64,000 nt of DNA from Sphingomonas chungangi (GCF_013778325.1 NZ_JACEIB010000001.1:558001-622000); one strand, 5' to 3'; shown: positions 51,884 through 61,615, counted from the stretch's first letter. Notes: generated by a model from the sequence alone, not told the origin. Numbers and translations are program-made.

Positions 51884-54800
51884 CCAGCTCGCTTGACGTC
51901 CGTACCCGCATCGCCGGCGCCTTCCGCCGTGACCTGGTCGGCCCCGGTCCGGAGCTCGAAGATCTCGACCTCGCCAGCGAGCGGCTGAACGAAAATCCTT
52001 CGCGCTGGTATCTCACCGGCTTCCTTGCCCCAGCCGACGACGAACTGGCGCTCGGCGGTGCCGAAAACGGCGATGCCACCGCCGAGGCCGAAGAGCTGGA
52101 GATCGAGGGCGGCGAAGCCCAAACGGACGGCGCCGGCGGCTCGGCGGGCGACAACGAGGAGCCCGAGGCGCCCAACGCCAGGCGGCGTTTCCTGCCATCT
52201 TCGGTCGGTCTGACGGTCCTGCTCGATCCCGATATCCGCGAGATCGAAGCCGTCGTGTCGTGGGGGGACTACCGCACCGAGCCGCCGATGGACGAGGCGC
52301 TGCTGCTGCCCGATCCGGAGGGTGAGCAGGACGCCGAAAAGAAGCCCCGTCGCCCTCAGGTCGAGTGGGTCCGCGCGCCCAAGGAGCGCAGGTTCACGCT
52401 GGCCGTGCAGGACGGGCGCGCCGGACCGTTCGTCGTGCCGGAGAGCGCCGCGGAACAGCTGCCCGGCGGCGGCCTGTGCCTGGAAACACACTCGCGAGTC
52501 TTCACCTACCCGACGCCCGATGGGCAGGTCGAGCAGGTGCGGGCGCTGACCGTATTCCTGGTCAATCGCCGCTCGCGTGCTCACCGCTTCTATGCGGACG
52601 TCGGCTACGCCTTCCAGGCTCGACTGGAGCTGCAGAGCAAGGCGGGTTTCCGTCCGCGCCGCGACCTCTCGGGTATGACGTCGAACGACGCGGACCTGCA
52701 GATCGCCGATCTACACTATCGCGACGTCTGTGAATGGGCCGTTGGGCGCAACGCCGCCGCTGCTTGGCCGCGCGACCAGGAAACGGCAGGCGATGTGAAG
52801 CGGGTCTGGACCGACCCCTTGCCCCTGGCCGAAGTGGAGCGCGTGGCGCCGAACGAAGGTGAGCCGCTAAAGTCCGCCGTGACGTTCGGCATGGAGGCGC
52901 TGGCTGAGTTGGCCAACGGCGATGGGTCAGCGCTTAGGTCAGCGCTCGAGGCGCTGCCCAGGCTATATGGCGACTGGATTACTGCCCAACGGGCCACCTC
53001 GTTGACGTCGCTCCGCCGTCGCCAGACCGCGGACGATCTTATTCGGGACATGGAGACGGCGAAGGCTCGGATCGCCGCCGGTCTGGAAGTCCTGGCAACC
53101 GAATCCCTTGCGCGCCAGGCCTTCGGCTTCATGAACCTCGCCGTGGCGCGCGCGGCCCGTCGCCGCAATGCAGGGCCGCAGGGCGATCCGGCAGCGCAAC
53201 GCTCCCCCGCATGGCGGCCGTTCCAGCTGGCCTTCATCCTGCTGAATCTTTCGGGATTGGCGGACAGTCGCCACCCCGACCGGGAGACGGCGGACCTGCT
53301 CTTCTTCCCGACGGGGGGTGGCAAGACCGAAGCCTATCTGGGCCTCGCAGCCTTTACCATCGCCATGCGGCGGCTCAAAGCGCCCGGCGTCCTGGGCGCG
53401 GGCGTCGCAGTGATCATGCGCTATACGCTGCGCCTCTTGACGCTGGACCAGCTGGCGCGCGCCGCCGGCGTCGTCTGCGCGCTCGAATTGATGCGCACGG
53501 ACCCCGCGAATGTGAACGCACGCGGACAGAAGGTCCTCGGCGACTGGCCGATCGAGATTGGCCTGTGGGTCGGGTCGGACGCCTCTCCGAACAAGCTTGG
53601 ACGCACAGGCGAGGCCGACCAGACCACGGCAGTGGGTCGCGTGCGGCGCTATCGGCTCGGTCAGGACAAGCGGGCGCCGGCGCCGATCAAGGCCTGTCCC
53701 TGGTGCGGTACGGCGTTCACGCCGGAGTCGTTCTCCTGCACGCCCAGCAATGCGGCGCCCACCAACCTGGAAATCCGTTGCGTCAACGACCGGTGCGACT
53801 TCACCCGCAACCGCCCTCTGCCGATCCTCACAGTCGACGAGCCGATCTACCGGCGTCTGCCGGCCTTCCTGATCGCGACCATCGATAAGTTCGCGGCCTT
53901 GCCTTGGGTTGGCGAAACTGGCGCCTTTTTTGGCCACGTCGATCGCTTCGATCCGAATGTGGGGTTCTATGGCGCGGCCGAACCCAACCACGGGCGACCG
54001 CTCGACAACGGCTGGAAGCTCGATCCGCCCGATCTGATCATCCAGGACGAACTGCACCTGATCGCCGGACCTCTGGGAACGGTCGCGGGCCTCTACGAGT
54101 GTGCTATCGATCAGCTCGCGGAGCGGGCCCGCGACGGCAAGCGCATCCGGATGAAGATCGTGGCTTCCACCGCCACGGTGCGGCGCGCGTCCGACCAGAT
54201 CGCCGCCCTCTTCGACCGGCAGACGACCAGTATCTTTCCGCCTCCTGGACCCAACCGCTCGGACAGCTTCTTCGCCGTTACCGTGCCGTCCTCGAAGGAT
54301 TCGGCACGTCTCTACATGGGCATCGCCGCGCAGGGCCGGGGTCCGAAGCTCGTCTTCCTGCGGGCGCTGACGACCCTGCTCGCCGCGGCTCAAGCGGCCT
54401 ATGAGGCGAATCCTCCGAAGGACGGCAAGGCCAGCCCCGCCGACCCGTACATGACCGCGCTCTGTTACTTCAACGCGCTGCGGGAGCTGGGCGGTGCGCG
54501 CCGGATTGTCGAGGACGAGGTCCGCGACCGGGCGCGACGCTATGGCGACGAGCGCCGACGGGTCGTGCCGCACGATCAGCCGTTTGGCGATCGGCCCGTC
54601 CGTGAGCCGTTGGAACTCACGTCGCGGGTGTCAACCGACCAGGTCGCCCTCGCCAAGCAGCGTCTGGAGGCCGAGTTCTTGGGTCAGGGCGAGACGGTTG
54701 ACGTCGCTCTCGCCACCAACATGATCTCGGTCGGCCTCGACATCACGCGCCTCGGCCTGATGGTGGTGCAAGGCCAGCCGAAGACCGCTGCGGAGTACAT

Positions 54801-55410
54801 CCAGGCGACAAGCCGCGTCGGACGCGATCACAACCGGCCGGGGCTGGTCGTCGCGGTGCTCAATCTCCATAAGCCACGGGACCGAATGCATTTCGAGCAT
54901 TTCGGCCAGTATCACCGTACGTTCTACCGGGCGGTCGAGGCGACCAGTGTCACGCCCTGGGCCGCCAGGGCGCTGGATCGGGCGCTGCCAGCCGTGGTCG
55001 TCTCTGCGGCCCGGCACCTCGACGCCGGCCTCACCTATGAGACGTCCGTCGCCGACTTGGCCGCGAACCCGGATGTCATGGCCGCTGTTCGTAACTTCAT
55101 CGTGAGCCGTGCGCCACAATCGGCGGTGGCCGGCGGCAGCGCCGCCTTGGGCGCGATGATCGACCAAGTCTTCGCCGATTGGACCTCGACGGCGCATGTT
55201 CAGGCGGCGGGCGGGAGCACTTTCGCTTTTGCCCGGAAGAAGAGCCCGCATCGGCTGCTACACCAGCCGCTCGAGCCGGAGATCGATAACCTGACGCCCG
55301 CACACGCTCGCTTCGTCGCTGGCCGGTCCATGCGCGATGTCGAGCCCTCGGTGCGCATGAAGGTCAAAGATCCCTACGGTACTCCCATAGCCAACGCGGA
55401 TGACGTCTAA
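51880..55410 (+). CDS. drmA: DISARM DrmA-like helicase
   Basis: The 1176-residue helicase has an acidic N-terminal part (AEELEIEGGEAQ), Walker A FPTGGGKTEAY (Pro477-Thr483), a DELH box (723-726), the zinc-knuckle-like CPWCGTAF and CVNDRCDF, and a C-terminal helicase lobe with ATNMISVGLDITRLGLMVV and YIQATSRVGR. This matches DrmA of DISARM. It is translationally coupled to the PIN-like gene upstream and to drmB downstream (1-bp overlap). DrmA and DrmB form the core DNA-binding complex known for DISARM. Confidence 0.92.
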   Translation: MTSSLDVRTRIAGAFRRDLVGPGPELEDLDLASERLNENPSRWYLTGFLAPADDELALGGAENGDATAEAEELEIEGGEAQTDGAGGSAGDNEEPEAPNARRRFLPSSVGLTVLLDPDIREIEAVVSWGDYRTEPPMDEALLLPDPEGEQDAEKKPRRPQVEWVRAPKERRFTLAVQDGRAGPFVVPESAAEQLPGGGLCLETHSRVFTYPTPDGQVEQVRALTVFLVNRRSRAHRFYADVGYAFQARLELQSKAGFRPRRDLSGMTSNDADLQIADLHYRDVCEWAVGRNAAAAWPRDQETAGDVKRVWTDPLPLAEVERVAPNEGEPLKSAVTFGMEALAELANGDGSALRSALEALPRLYGDWITAQRATSLTSLRRRQTADDLIRDMETAKARIAAGLEVLATESLARQAFGFMNLAVARAARRRNAGPQGDPAAQRSPAWRPFQLAFILLNLSGLADSRHPDRETADLLFFPTGGGKTEAYLGLAAFTIAMRRLKAPGVLGAGVAVIMRYTLRLLTLDQLARAAGVVCALELMRTDPANVNARGQKVLGDWPIEIGLWVGSDASPNKLGRTGEADQTTAVGRVRRYRLGQDKRAPAPIKACPWCGTAFTPESFSCTPSNAAPTNLEIRCVNDRCDFTRNRPLPILTVDEPIYRRLPAFLIATIDKFAALPWVGETGAFFGHVDRFDPNVGFYGAAEPNHGRPLDNGWKLDPPDLIIQDELHLIAGPLGTVAGLYECAIDQLAERARDGKRIRMKIVASTATVRRASDQIAALFDRQTTSIFPPPGPNRSDSFFAVTVPSSKDSARLYMGIAAQGRGPKLVFLRALTTLLAAAQAAYEANPPKDGKASPADPYMTALCYFNALRELGGARRIVEDEVRDRARRYGDERRRVVPHDQPFGDRPVREPLELTSRVSTDQVALAKQRLEAEFLGQGETVDVALATNMISVGLDITRLGLMVVQGQPKTAAEYIQATSRVGRDHNRPGLVVAVLNLHKPRDRMHFEHFGQYHRTFYRAVEATSVTPWAARALDRALPAVVVSAARHLDAGLTYETSVADLAANPDVMAAVRNFIVSRAPQSAVAGGSAALGAMIDQVFADWTSTAHVQAAGGSTFAFARKKSPHRLLHQPLEPEIDNLTPAHARFVAGRSMRDVEPSVRMKVKDPYGTPIANADDV

Positions 55411-57296
55411 TGGCCAAGAACGCTCAACGTCTCAGCCAGCTCGTTTCTACCTTCGGTCCCGGAGCCATGATCGACCTTCCCACGCGTTCCGTCGTGGTTG
55501 GCGGCCTAGAGCGATGGGACATGAGCGGGGGCAGTTTCTCGGTGATCTCAGAGCCTCGGCTTTCGAGTCGCCTTGAGAAATTATTGCAGGATCAGGGGCG
55601 GCTCGGGGCAGGCATCAGCCTCACTCTGCGCACGCCTCCAAAGGAGCTTGACGTCCAAAGGGGTGGCTCTGCCGGTGTCGATGCACCGGTGTTCCCCAAG
55701 TGGTTCATCTGCGAAACGGTGGAGGACGTGGGAAGTGGCGAGGGAGCCAAGGCCTCACGCCGTCGCCGGCTCGTCCGCTGGAACGATCTCGACAGCAAGG
55801 GGCGGCGAAAGTTCGAGTTCGACGATGGGCGGAAAAGTCATGTCACGCCCATTCGCTTCGTATGCGCCTGTGACAACGGCCATCTGGACGATATCAATTG
55901 GCGCTATGCGGTGCATGGTCCCGACGCCTGCGCCGAGGCAATGTACATTGAGGAAAAGGGCACGAGCGCGGACCCTGCGGACACCAGCGTCGTGTGTGGG
56001 TGCGGTCGCCGGCTTTCGTTGCAAGATCTCTTCCAGCCTGGAAGACTAGGGAAGTGCCAGGGTCAGCGTCCATGGTTGGTTGATCGGGATCCGGACGGCT
56101 GCGATCAGAACCTGAAACTGCTCACCCGCACTGCGACCAACACCTACTTCCCGCAAGTTTACACCGTCATCTCGTTGCCGACAGAGGAGGACGAACTCTC
56201 GCGTCTCGTGGAGAACCTCGCCGGCGAGCTCTCCAAGGCTGCGACGGTCGAGCACATCGCCGCGGCGAAGATGTTCAATTCAAAGGTCGAGGCGACGCTG
56301 GGCCCCTATTCAAACGGCGACATCCTGGAGCGCCTGGTGCGCTTGCGGGAGAATGCACAGTCCGATCTTGGACGCCCCCCACAGGTCGCCGAATTCGATG
56401 TCTTCGCCAGCGGCCGGGGCGAAATCGGCCACAACGCGCCAGACGCGAAGCTCTATGCGCAAACCGTGCCGCCAGAGCAGTGGCGCGATGAGGATGTCGG
56501 CGTCGACCTGTCCCCGATCACCAACCTCGTCTCCGTGCATCGGCTACGCGAGGTCTCGTGCCTGTATGGATTCACCCGGTTCGAGGCCGCGCCTGCGAGC
56601 GTGGACGGCGACTTCGAGGACATCCAATTGGCAGTGCGTGGCGCTCCCATCAGTCAGAGTGCCGATTGGCTGCCAGCGATCGAACAGTTCGGTGAGGGGC
56701 TCTTCATCCATTTCGACGAGACCAAGATCGCCGAATGGCTTGGGCGCGCGAAGGTTCTGGCGCGGCAAGACAAGCTCCTGGCCGGTTACGATCACTGGCG
56801 GAAGCGTTTCACCAGCACGCCACCGTCTTATCCGGGAACGCCCTACGTCCTGCTTCATAGCCTTTCTCACGCCCTTATGAGCGAGATCGCATTGGATTGC
56901 GGCTACCCTGCCAGCTCCTTAAAGGAACGGATTTACGCTCTTCCGAGCCGCCAGAACCCCGGCGCCTACGACCGGTGCGGGATCCTGATCTACACCGCGA
57001 CACCTGGTGCGCAGGGAACTTTAGGAGGCCTTGTGGCCACGGCTCCGCGGTTTGCGGCACTTCTCAAGAGCGCGCTGGCCGGGTTGACGATCTGCTCCAG
57101 CGATCCGGTTTGCGCCGACCATGAGCCGGATGATCGCAGTGGCGATCGCGCCACGCATGGGGCCGCTTGCCACAGTTGTCTTCTGATCTCCGAGACCAGC
57201 TGCGAGCGCCGGAACCTATTCTTGGACCGCAACCTACTTGTTCAGACAATGGCCGATGACGGAGCCGAGATATTTCATGGAGATATTTCGCTCTGA
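55410..57296 (+). CDS. drmB: DISARM DrmB-like protein (DUF1998)
   Basis: The 628-residue protein begins RLSQLVSTFGPGAMIDLPTRSVVVGGLERWDM, a DrmB-like start, has CACDNGHLDDINW and CGCGRRLSLQDLF zinc-type clusters, and ends with the DUF1998 region: HSLSHALMSEIALDCGYPASSLKERIYA, ICSSDPVC and CHSCLLISETSCERRN. DrmB works with DrmA in class 1 and class 2 DISARM. No phospholipase-D-type HxK gene (drmC) follows, unlike the defined core drmABC set. The operon ends here or continues into the DUF4238 gene 69 bp downstream. Confidence 0.92.
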   Translation: MAKNAQRLSQLVSTFGPGAMIDLPTRSVVVGGLERWDMSGGSFSVISEPRLSSRLEKLLQDQGRLGAGISLTLRTPPKELDVQRGGSAGVDAPVFPKWFICETVEDVGSGEGAKASRRRRLVRWNDLDSKGRRKFEFDDGRKSHVTPIRFVCACDNGHLDDINWRYAVHGPDACAEAMYIEEKGTSADPADTSVVCGCGRRLSLQDLFQPGRLGKCQGQRPWLVDRDPDGCDQNLKLLTRTATNTYFPQVYTVISLPTEEDELSRLVENLAGELSKAATVEHIAAAKMFNSKVEATLGPYSNGDILERLVRLRENAQSDLGRPPQVAEFDVFASGRGEIGHNAPDAKLYAQTVPPEQWRDEDVGVDLSPITNLVSVHRLREVSCLYGFTRFEAAPASVDGDFEDIQLAVRGAPISQSADWLPAIEQFGEGLFIHFDETKIAEWLGRAKVLARQDKLLAGYDHWRKRFTSTPPSYPGTPYVLLHSLSHALMSEIALDCGYPASSLKERIYALPSRQNPGAYDRCGILIYTATPGAQGTLGGLVATAPRFAALLKSALAGLTICSSDPVCADHEPDDRSGDRATHGAACHSCLLISETSCERRNLFLDRNLLVQTMADDGAEIFHGDISL

Positions 57297-57365
57297 AAAT
57301 ACCTCAGGGGTGCTGATCGGCCGATAGCGCCCGCCAGGCGAAGCGCCCCACTAGGCGGTGGTTCC

Positions 57366-58223
57366 ATGAATGCACCCAAGCTTCATCACTACGTCCCGCA
57401 ATTTCATTTGCGGCGCTTTGCCGATTCCAAGGGGTGCCTCTGGGTCTGGGACAAGCAGAACGACCGCATCTTCAGCGCCCCGCCGGCCGGCATGGCCGCC
57501 GAAACTCATTTCTACCGGCTCACCCAATATGAAGGACTCGGCTATGATCCAGCGATGATGGAGCACCAGCTCTCCTCGCTCGAGGCCGCTATGGCTGCAG
57601 TCACAGGGCAATGGCTCGACTGGCTACCCGACATGGCGCCGCTCGATCGCCTGCCTATCCCACGCGCCAATCGTCGCGCGGTCGCACTCTTTCTCGCGGT
57701 CCAGGTGCTGCGAACACGCGACACGCGCGATATCCTGTCTGCTTTGGTCGAGCTTGACCGTGGGACGCGTCCGAGCCAGCAGGAGGAACGGGAGCTTCAC
57801 ACCGAATTGATCTGGGATGAAAAGCTGGTCGAGACGCTTGCACGCCGCTTCAGCCGATCGATCTGGATCATCGGTCTCAACGACAGCGGTACGCCCTTCG
57901 TCACCTCCGACAATCCCGTCGCCTTCCGGACCGCGGACAATCGCCAGTGGCGGCGCGCTGCCATTCTCGAGCGGGGCACCTACCTCGTCTACCCCCTTTC
58001 GCCGACGGCTATCCTCTACTGCCATCCGCCGCATGGCCACTTTCGCGCATTACGGCGCTTCGCCGATTCAGTGTCGCCGGTCACGTTCACTCAATCGATG
58101 GTCGAGAGCGACAATAGCGGTCAGACCTTCATGGCGACGCGCTTTCTGATGTCCTCACGGCAGAACTTCGAAGCTGAGCGTGCCTTCGCCGCGACAGTCG
58201 GCACAGATATCTATGCTGGCTAG
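57366..58223 (+). CDS. DUF4238 protein
   Basis: The 285-residue protein has the DUF4238 start HHYVPQFHLRRFAD, then LWVWDKQNDRIFSAPPAGMAAETHFYRL, and the later segment FVTSDNPVAFR followed by VYPLSPTAILYCHP. This family is frequent in accessory and defence regions but its chemistry is unknown. It lies 69 bp after drmB on the same strand and 14 bp from the end of a convergent gene. Whether it belongs to the defence operon is open. Confidence 0.86.
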   Translation: MNAPKLHHYVPQFHLRRFADSKGCLWVWDKQNDRIFSAPPAGMAAETHFYRLTQYEGLGYDPAMMEHQLSSLEAAMAAVTGQWLDWLPDMAPLDRLPIPRANRRAVALFLAVQVLRTRDTRDILSALVELDRGTRPSQQEERELHTELIWDEKLVETLARRFSRSIWIIGLNDSGTPFVTSDNPVAFRTADNRQWRRAAILERGTYLVYPLSPTAILYCHPPHGHFRALRRFADSVSPVTFTQSMVESDNSGQTFMATRFLMSSRQNFEAERAFAATVGTDIYAG

Positions 58224-58237
58224 CGTGTGTGGGTCCG

Positions 58238-59068
58238 TCAGAAGACGAGTTCTGTCTGCGCGATAACAGACGCGACCATTTTCGGCGGATAAATCAAGCT
58301 GACGATCATCCACTGATCAGGGAAGCGATGGATCGTGCCCATCAGGAAATGCAGGTCGGCTGCTGGCAATACCTTACCGATCCGCGCTCGGAAGGGAGTT
58401 TCCCAGCCGGCGCCATGACTGCGCTGACAATTCCAGTAGAGCGCGCCCGCCTCCCAATCGGCGATCTTGTGACGATAGCGTCGCGTCTCGCCGCCCACCT
58501 CGCATTCATAGGTGTAATGGAAGGCGTGAGGCAGCTTGCGCAGCGTCTTGATCTCGCGCTCGCCGTCTTGCTCGAACAGGCCGGCCTGCTTTTCGTGCTG
58601 GACGAGCTTTTCGAGCTCGTCGGGCGTCCATTGCGGATTGTCTAAGGGAGTAATCTGGAGCCCAGTGACGCGCTTCGGGCGAAGCAGACCGAGCGTCACG
58701 CCATCGGCCACGCGAGCAGCGTCGAGCGCGTCGAAATCATCATAGACGGTGAGTGCTGACAGCGCTTGCCGACGCGCCGCCCAATGCCCCTTGGTCGGCA
58801 TCGGCGCGCCGTCGAGCGAGATCGTATCAACATAGATCTTGTGGCTCTCCGGGCGGCGATCGCCGTTGGCCGGATAGATCTGCGCCGAGATCCATTGCCA
58901 CTTCTTGAATTGCTGGTCGTCACGGATCAGCCGGAATGGAACCGGGAACAGCCGAATGAGTGCGCCGGTCTCGCTCATTCCGGCGACACACGAAGTCTCC
59001 GAATGCTTGCCGCTCGGTGACGGATAGGTCTTGCACAAGATTAAGATGCGCTCGCGCCGCGATACCAT
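58238..59068 (-). CDS. Unknown protein paired with the DUF488 gene
   Basis: I do not recognise this 276-residue protein. It begins RERILILCKTYPSPSGKHSETSCVAGM, continues with GALIRLFPVPFRLIRDDQQFKKWQWI, and has KRVTGLQITPLDNPQWTPDELEKL and a C-terminal FLMGTIHRFPDQWMIVSLIYPP. Beta-strand-rich segments suggest two small barrel-like domains, perhaps OB-like. ATG 59068 is set by GGGAGG eight bases upstream. Transcribed leftward and directly downstream of the DUF488 gene (48 bp), with which it probably acts. Confidence 0.65.
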   Translation of the reverse strand: MVSRRERILILCKTYPSPSGKHSETSCVAGMSETGALIRLFPVPFRLIRDDQQFKKWQWISAQIYPANGDRRPESHKIYVDTISLDGAPMPTKGHWAARRQALSALTVYDDFDALDAARVADGVTLGLLRPKRVTGLQITPLDNPQWTPDELEKLVQHEKQAGLFEQDGEREIKTLRKLPHAFHYTYECEVGGETRRYRHKIADWEAGALYWNCQRSHGAGWETPFRARIGKVLPAADLHFLMGTIHRFPDQWMIVSLIYPPKMVASVIAQTELVF

Positions 59069-59116
59069 GGCCACCGCCTCCCATGCGGTCTGTTCGATGC
59101 CAAGGCGAGCTTAGCA

Positions 59117-59623
59117 CTATAGGTTGAGCGCTGCTAATCCTGTATGAAATCCTAACAAACGCGCTGGTGTTGGCGCTGCGTTGACGCCAATATTGCGAAT
59201 TTCAAAGTCGCCGAGCTCCGACATCTCTGCCGCAACGATCGTCCGATGACATTCTTTCGGACTACGCTCGAAGCAAAGCAGGACAGAAACGCGCGCGCCG
59301 GCGATGGCAACCGCCGCGCCAAGCGCCTCCTGCGCTGCGTCGCTCGCCAAATGCTTGGTGTAAATCTCGAGAAATGCTGGATAGTCGCCGCGCCGCATCG
59401 CTTCGCGCCCCGGTTTTGGGTCACCCAGCGCCTTCAGATGCGCATAGTCGATGCCGCGATCGCGCAGTTTCGTCTCGAGCACCGACTTGGAAAAGCCCGG
59501 CTTGCGCGAGACCGGTACGTCGCGAATGTCGAGCAACTGCTCTATTCCGCAAGCGTCGAGCGTGCTCAGAAACGCACCGATATCCGCGCCCTCATAGCCG
59601 ATAGTGTATAAAATTCGACGCAT
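59117..59623 (-). CDS. DUF488 family protein
   Basis: The 168-residue protein has the DUF488 landmarks: YTIGYEGADIGAFLSTL at the start, LLDIRDVPVSRKPGFSKSVL, YAHLKALGDPK, and VSVLLCFERSPKECHRTIVAA near the end with its conserved Cys-His. The TTG at 59635 is less likely than ATG 59623, which has GGGAG before it. DUF488 proteins are often found with nucleic-acid-acting genes, and the conserved Cys, Arg and His suggest an enzymatic or nucleotide-binding role. It heads the two-gene leftward unit. Confidence 0.88.
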   Translation of the reverse strand: MRRILYTIGYEGADIGAFLSTLDACGIEQLLDIRDVPVSRKPGFSKSVLETKLRDRGIDYAHLKALGDPKPGREAMRRGDYPAFLEIYTKHLASDAAQEALGAAVAIAGARVSVLLCFERSPKECHRTIVAAEMSELGDFEIRNIGVNAAPTPARLLGFHTGLAALNL

Positions 59624-60160
59624 GCAATCTCCCAAGCTTGCCCTGCGATAGCCGTCAACCGAGACCTAAGTGAGGCACGGTCGCGCAAAAGTGCAGCCCC
59701 AAATCCGGCCCGACATCTTGGCAAACGTGCTCACAAACTCTGGATCACCTTGAGCCGGCAGCGAACGTCAGCTTCGTCGCGTCGCGATCCCGAAACCCGA
59801 CAGTCCGCAAACGGCTAAAATTAGATCATTGGGGAAGTTCAAAAAATCTTGCACGCGCTATCGCTCGGTTAGCATCTCTACTTGCTGGAACACCGCCGCT
59901 ATGGCGGCCTTATGAAAGAGATTGTCAGATATTTTACACGTCATCGGCGACATGCAAAGAAAACCCCATTTCTTTTACACGTTTCCGGAACTCGTAAAAT
60001 TCACTGCGCCATTGGCCTAGGCGCCGACCGAAGCAGGCTGATCGCAGATCACGTTGATCGCTACGCACTCTCAACGACTTTCATTGACCGCCTGGCCCGC
60101 TGCGAGGCTTTAAGCAACCTGCATTTCTTCTCCACGGCGATCAAGCCCGGCGCAGACACT
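59624..60160. other. Gap between DUF488 gene and plasmid-like block
   Basis: Most of this stretch has no convincing gene. A rightward ORF from ATG 59912 to 60199 (96 residues) has mixed composition, no family, and overlaps the gene on the other strand. The AT-rich portion includes TTTTACACG twice, about 40 bp apart. Confidence 0.35.
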
Positions 60161-61276
60161 TTATCCACCGCCCGCAAAAAGCGTGCGGATCGCAAATGAG
60201 CCATTCGACGGATCCGGTATGCTAAGGCCGCCGAAATAGTCCTTGCCGAACTTCCGCTCGATCTCCTCTGTAGGAGCGTGCCGGGCCCACAGGAGGAATA
60301 TCCAGGCACGGATCCAGACGTCTGGCACGTTTTCCTCCTTTATGAAGCGAAGCGCGCCGAAAAAGGTCCGCAGTCGGACTTCGCCAGACCCTCGCGACAT
60401 CATGCCTGGCTTCGTCACTAACCCAAAACTGGCATCGATCTCGCGCAGGCCGTCCCACTCGTCGTGGGCCGGAAGCGGCATGTCACGGACCACTTCCATT
60501 GCCGGATCTTCATTTTCGCTAGCCTCCCAAAAATATCCTGTGGGAATCTTGAAGTCGATCGACCAGAAATCTCGAGGGGTCGGCCCCAGCTCCCGATTCC
60601 ATGGTTCCGCGTAATCCGTCGGCGCCTCCCGTTCATACGGAGGTTCGACGTAGGGTGGCGGCTCGTGCTTGGTCCGCGCGCCGGACTCCGCTCGAATTGC
60701 TGCGGCTTCTTCCTCGGATGCCGCCAATGTTTCGTCTGTATGGCGCTGGCGCTGATCTGGAAACGGCAACAGGTTACGGACTATGCTGGTGCCGCGCGTC
60801 TTGAGCAGTTCGACAAAGACCTTCAGATCGCCATCGCTCACGCGACAATCCTCAGCCTTCAATCCCATCTTGATCATACGCTGGATCAGCTTGAGGTGCT
60901 CCGCACCTACGTGAGCTGCACGCTGTTTGATGTCCTTTTGCGCCGCCGCCAAAGCGCCCTCGATCATGGTACTCATGACGACGTGCTGAACCAGATGGCC
61001 AACGAGTGCCTCGACTATGCGCTTGTTCTCCCTGAGCTGACCTTGCAAGATTTTTTCGTCACCTGCGTTAAGAATCTGGCTGCTCGAGAGAGCACCCTTC
61101 GCCCCATCTTCTTGCGCTTTGGTGACACGCGCGTTCAACTCGGCGAGCTTTGCCTCGATCTCGGCAGCGGGGATCAGTTCCGCACCGCGACCAGGCTTGA
61201 ACCGGCTCAACGCCTCGTCATCGGTGATGCCCGCCATCTTGCCGATTGTGACCTCATCCTTCGATTTCCGACCCAT
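60161..61276 (-). CDS. Hypothetical plasmid/ICE-type protein (371 aa)
   Basis: I do not recognise this protein. It has a charged start (KSKDEVTIGKMAGITDDEALSRFKPG), a helical coiled middle (AEIEAKLAELNARVTKAQEDG; ALVGHLVQHVVMSTMIEGAL) and a tail rich in Pro, Trp and acidic residues (EPPPYVEPPYEREAPTDYAEPWNREL). It lies downstream of the stem-loop array and the KfrA-like operon on the same strand. The arrangement resembles replication or partition regions of alphaproteobacterial plasmids or ICEs. Confidence 0.6.
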   Translation of the reverse strand: MGRKSKDEVTIGKMAGITDDEALSRFKPGRGAELIPAAEIEAKLAELNARVTKAQEDGAKGALSSSQILNAGDEKILQGQLRENKRIVEALVGHLVQHVVMSTMIEGALAAAQKDIKQRAAHVGAEHLKLIQRMIKMGLKAEDCRVSDGDLKVFVELLKTRGTSIVRNLLPFPDQRQRHTDETLAASEEEAAAIRAESGARTKHEPPPYVEPPYEREAPTDYAEPWNRELGPTPRDFWSIDFKIPTGYFWEASENEDPAMEVVRDMPLPAHDEWDGLREIDASFGLVTKPGMMSRGSGEVRLRTFFGALRFIKEENVPDVWIRAWIFLLWARHAPTEEIERKFGKDYFGGLSIPDPSNGSFAIRTLFAGGG

Positions 61277-61448
61277 AATCTCCTCGCATGCATCGATGTT
61301 GGACTATTTCTGGCTTGTAGGATGAAGATTGAATAATTTCGAGGAAATCGCCCCTTTTTTGCAGGAAAAGAAGGAAAACATGCGAACGCATGCGTCTATC
61401 GCATCCTGGCTCTAGTAAAATCTATGGCTCTGCAGCCTATGATCATAT

Positions 61449-61582
61449 AAAACGAATATAATTCGTTTTCTGTGTTCAGGCGCAATACCGCAGAATTGGG
61501 GCGCCACCCCAAATTCTGCGGGCGCTGCCCGTTGGGCAGATGGGTCGACCTTCGGCCGAGGGTCGCCGCTGCTGACAGCGGC
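61449..61582 (-). other. Array of five consecutive stem-loops
   Basis: Five inverted repeats lie end to end between two leftward genes: AAAACGAAT/ATTCGTTTT (61449-61469), CCGCAGAATT-type 14/15-bp stem (61488-61521), CTGCCC/GGGCAG (61525-61539), a near-perfect palindrome 61546-61565, and GCCGCTG/CAGCGGC (61565-61582). On the reverse strand the first is followed by T-rich sequence, like a terminator. The rest could be a structured RNA, an origin or a transfer site. Confidence 0.55.
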
Positions 61583-61615
61583 GGCGGCGCCTGCGGCGGG
61601 GCGGCGCAGCCTTTG

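Noticed and set aside
59912-60199. Rightward ORF of about 96 residues before the 371-residue gene
   Set aside because: No family, basic mixed composition, and overlap with a better-supported gene on the other strand.
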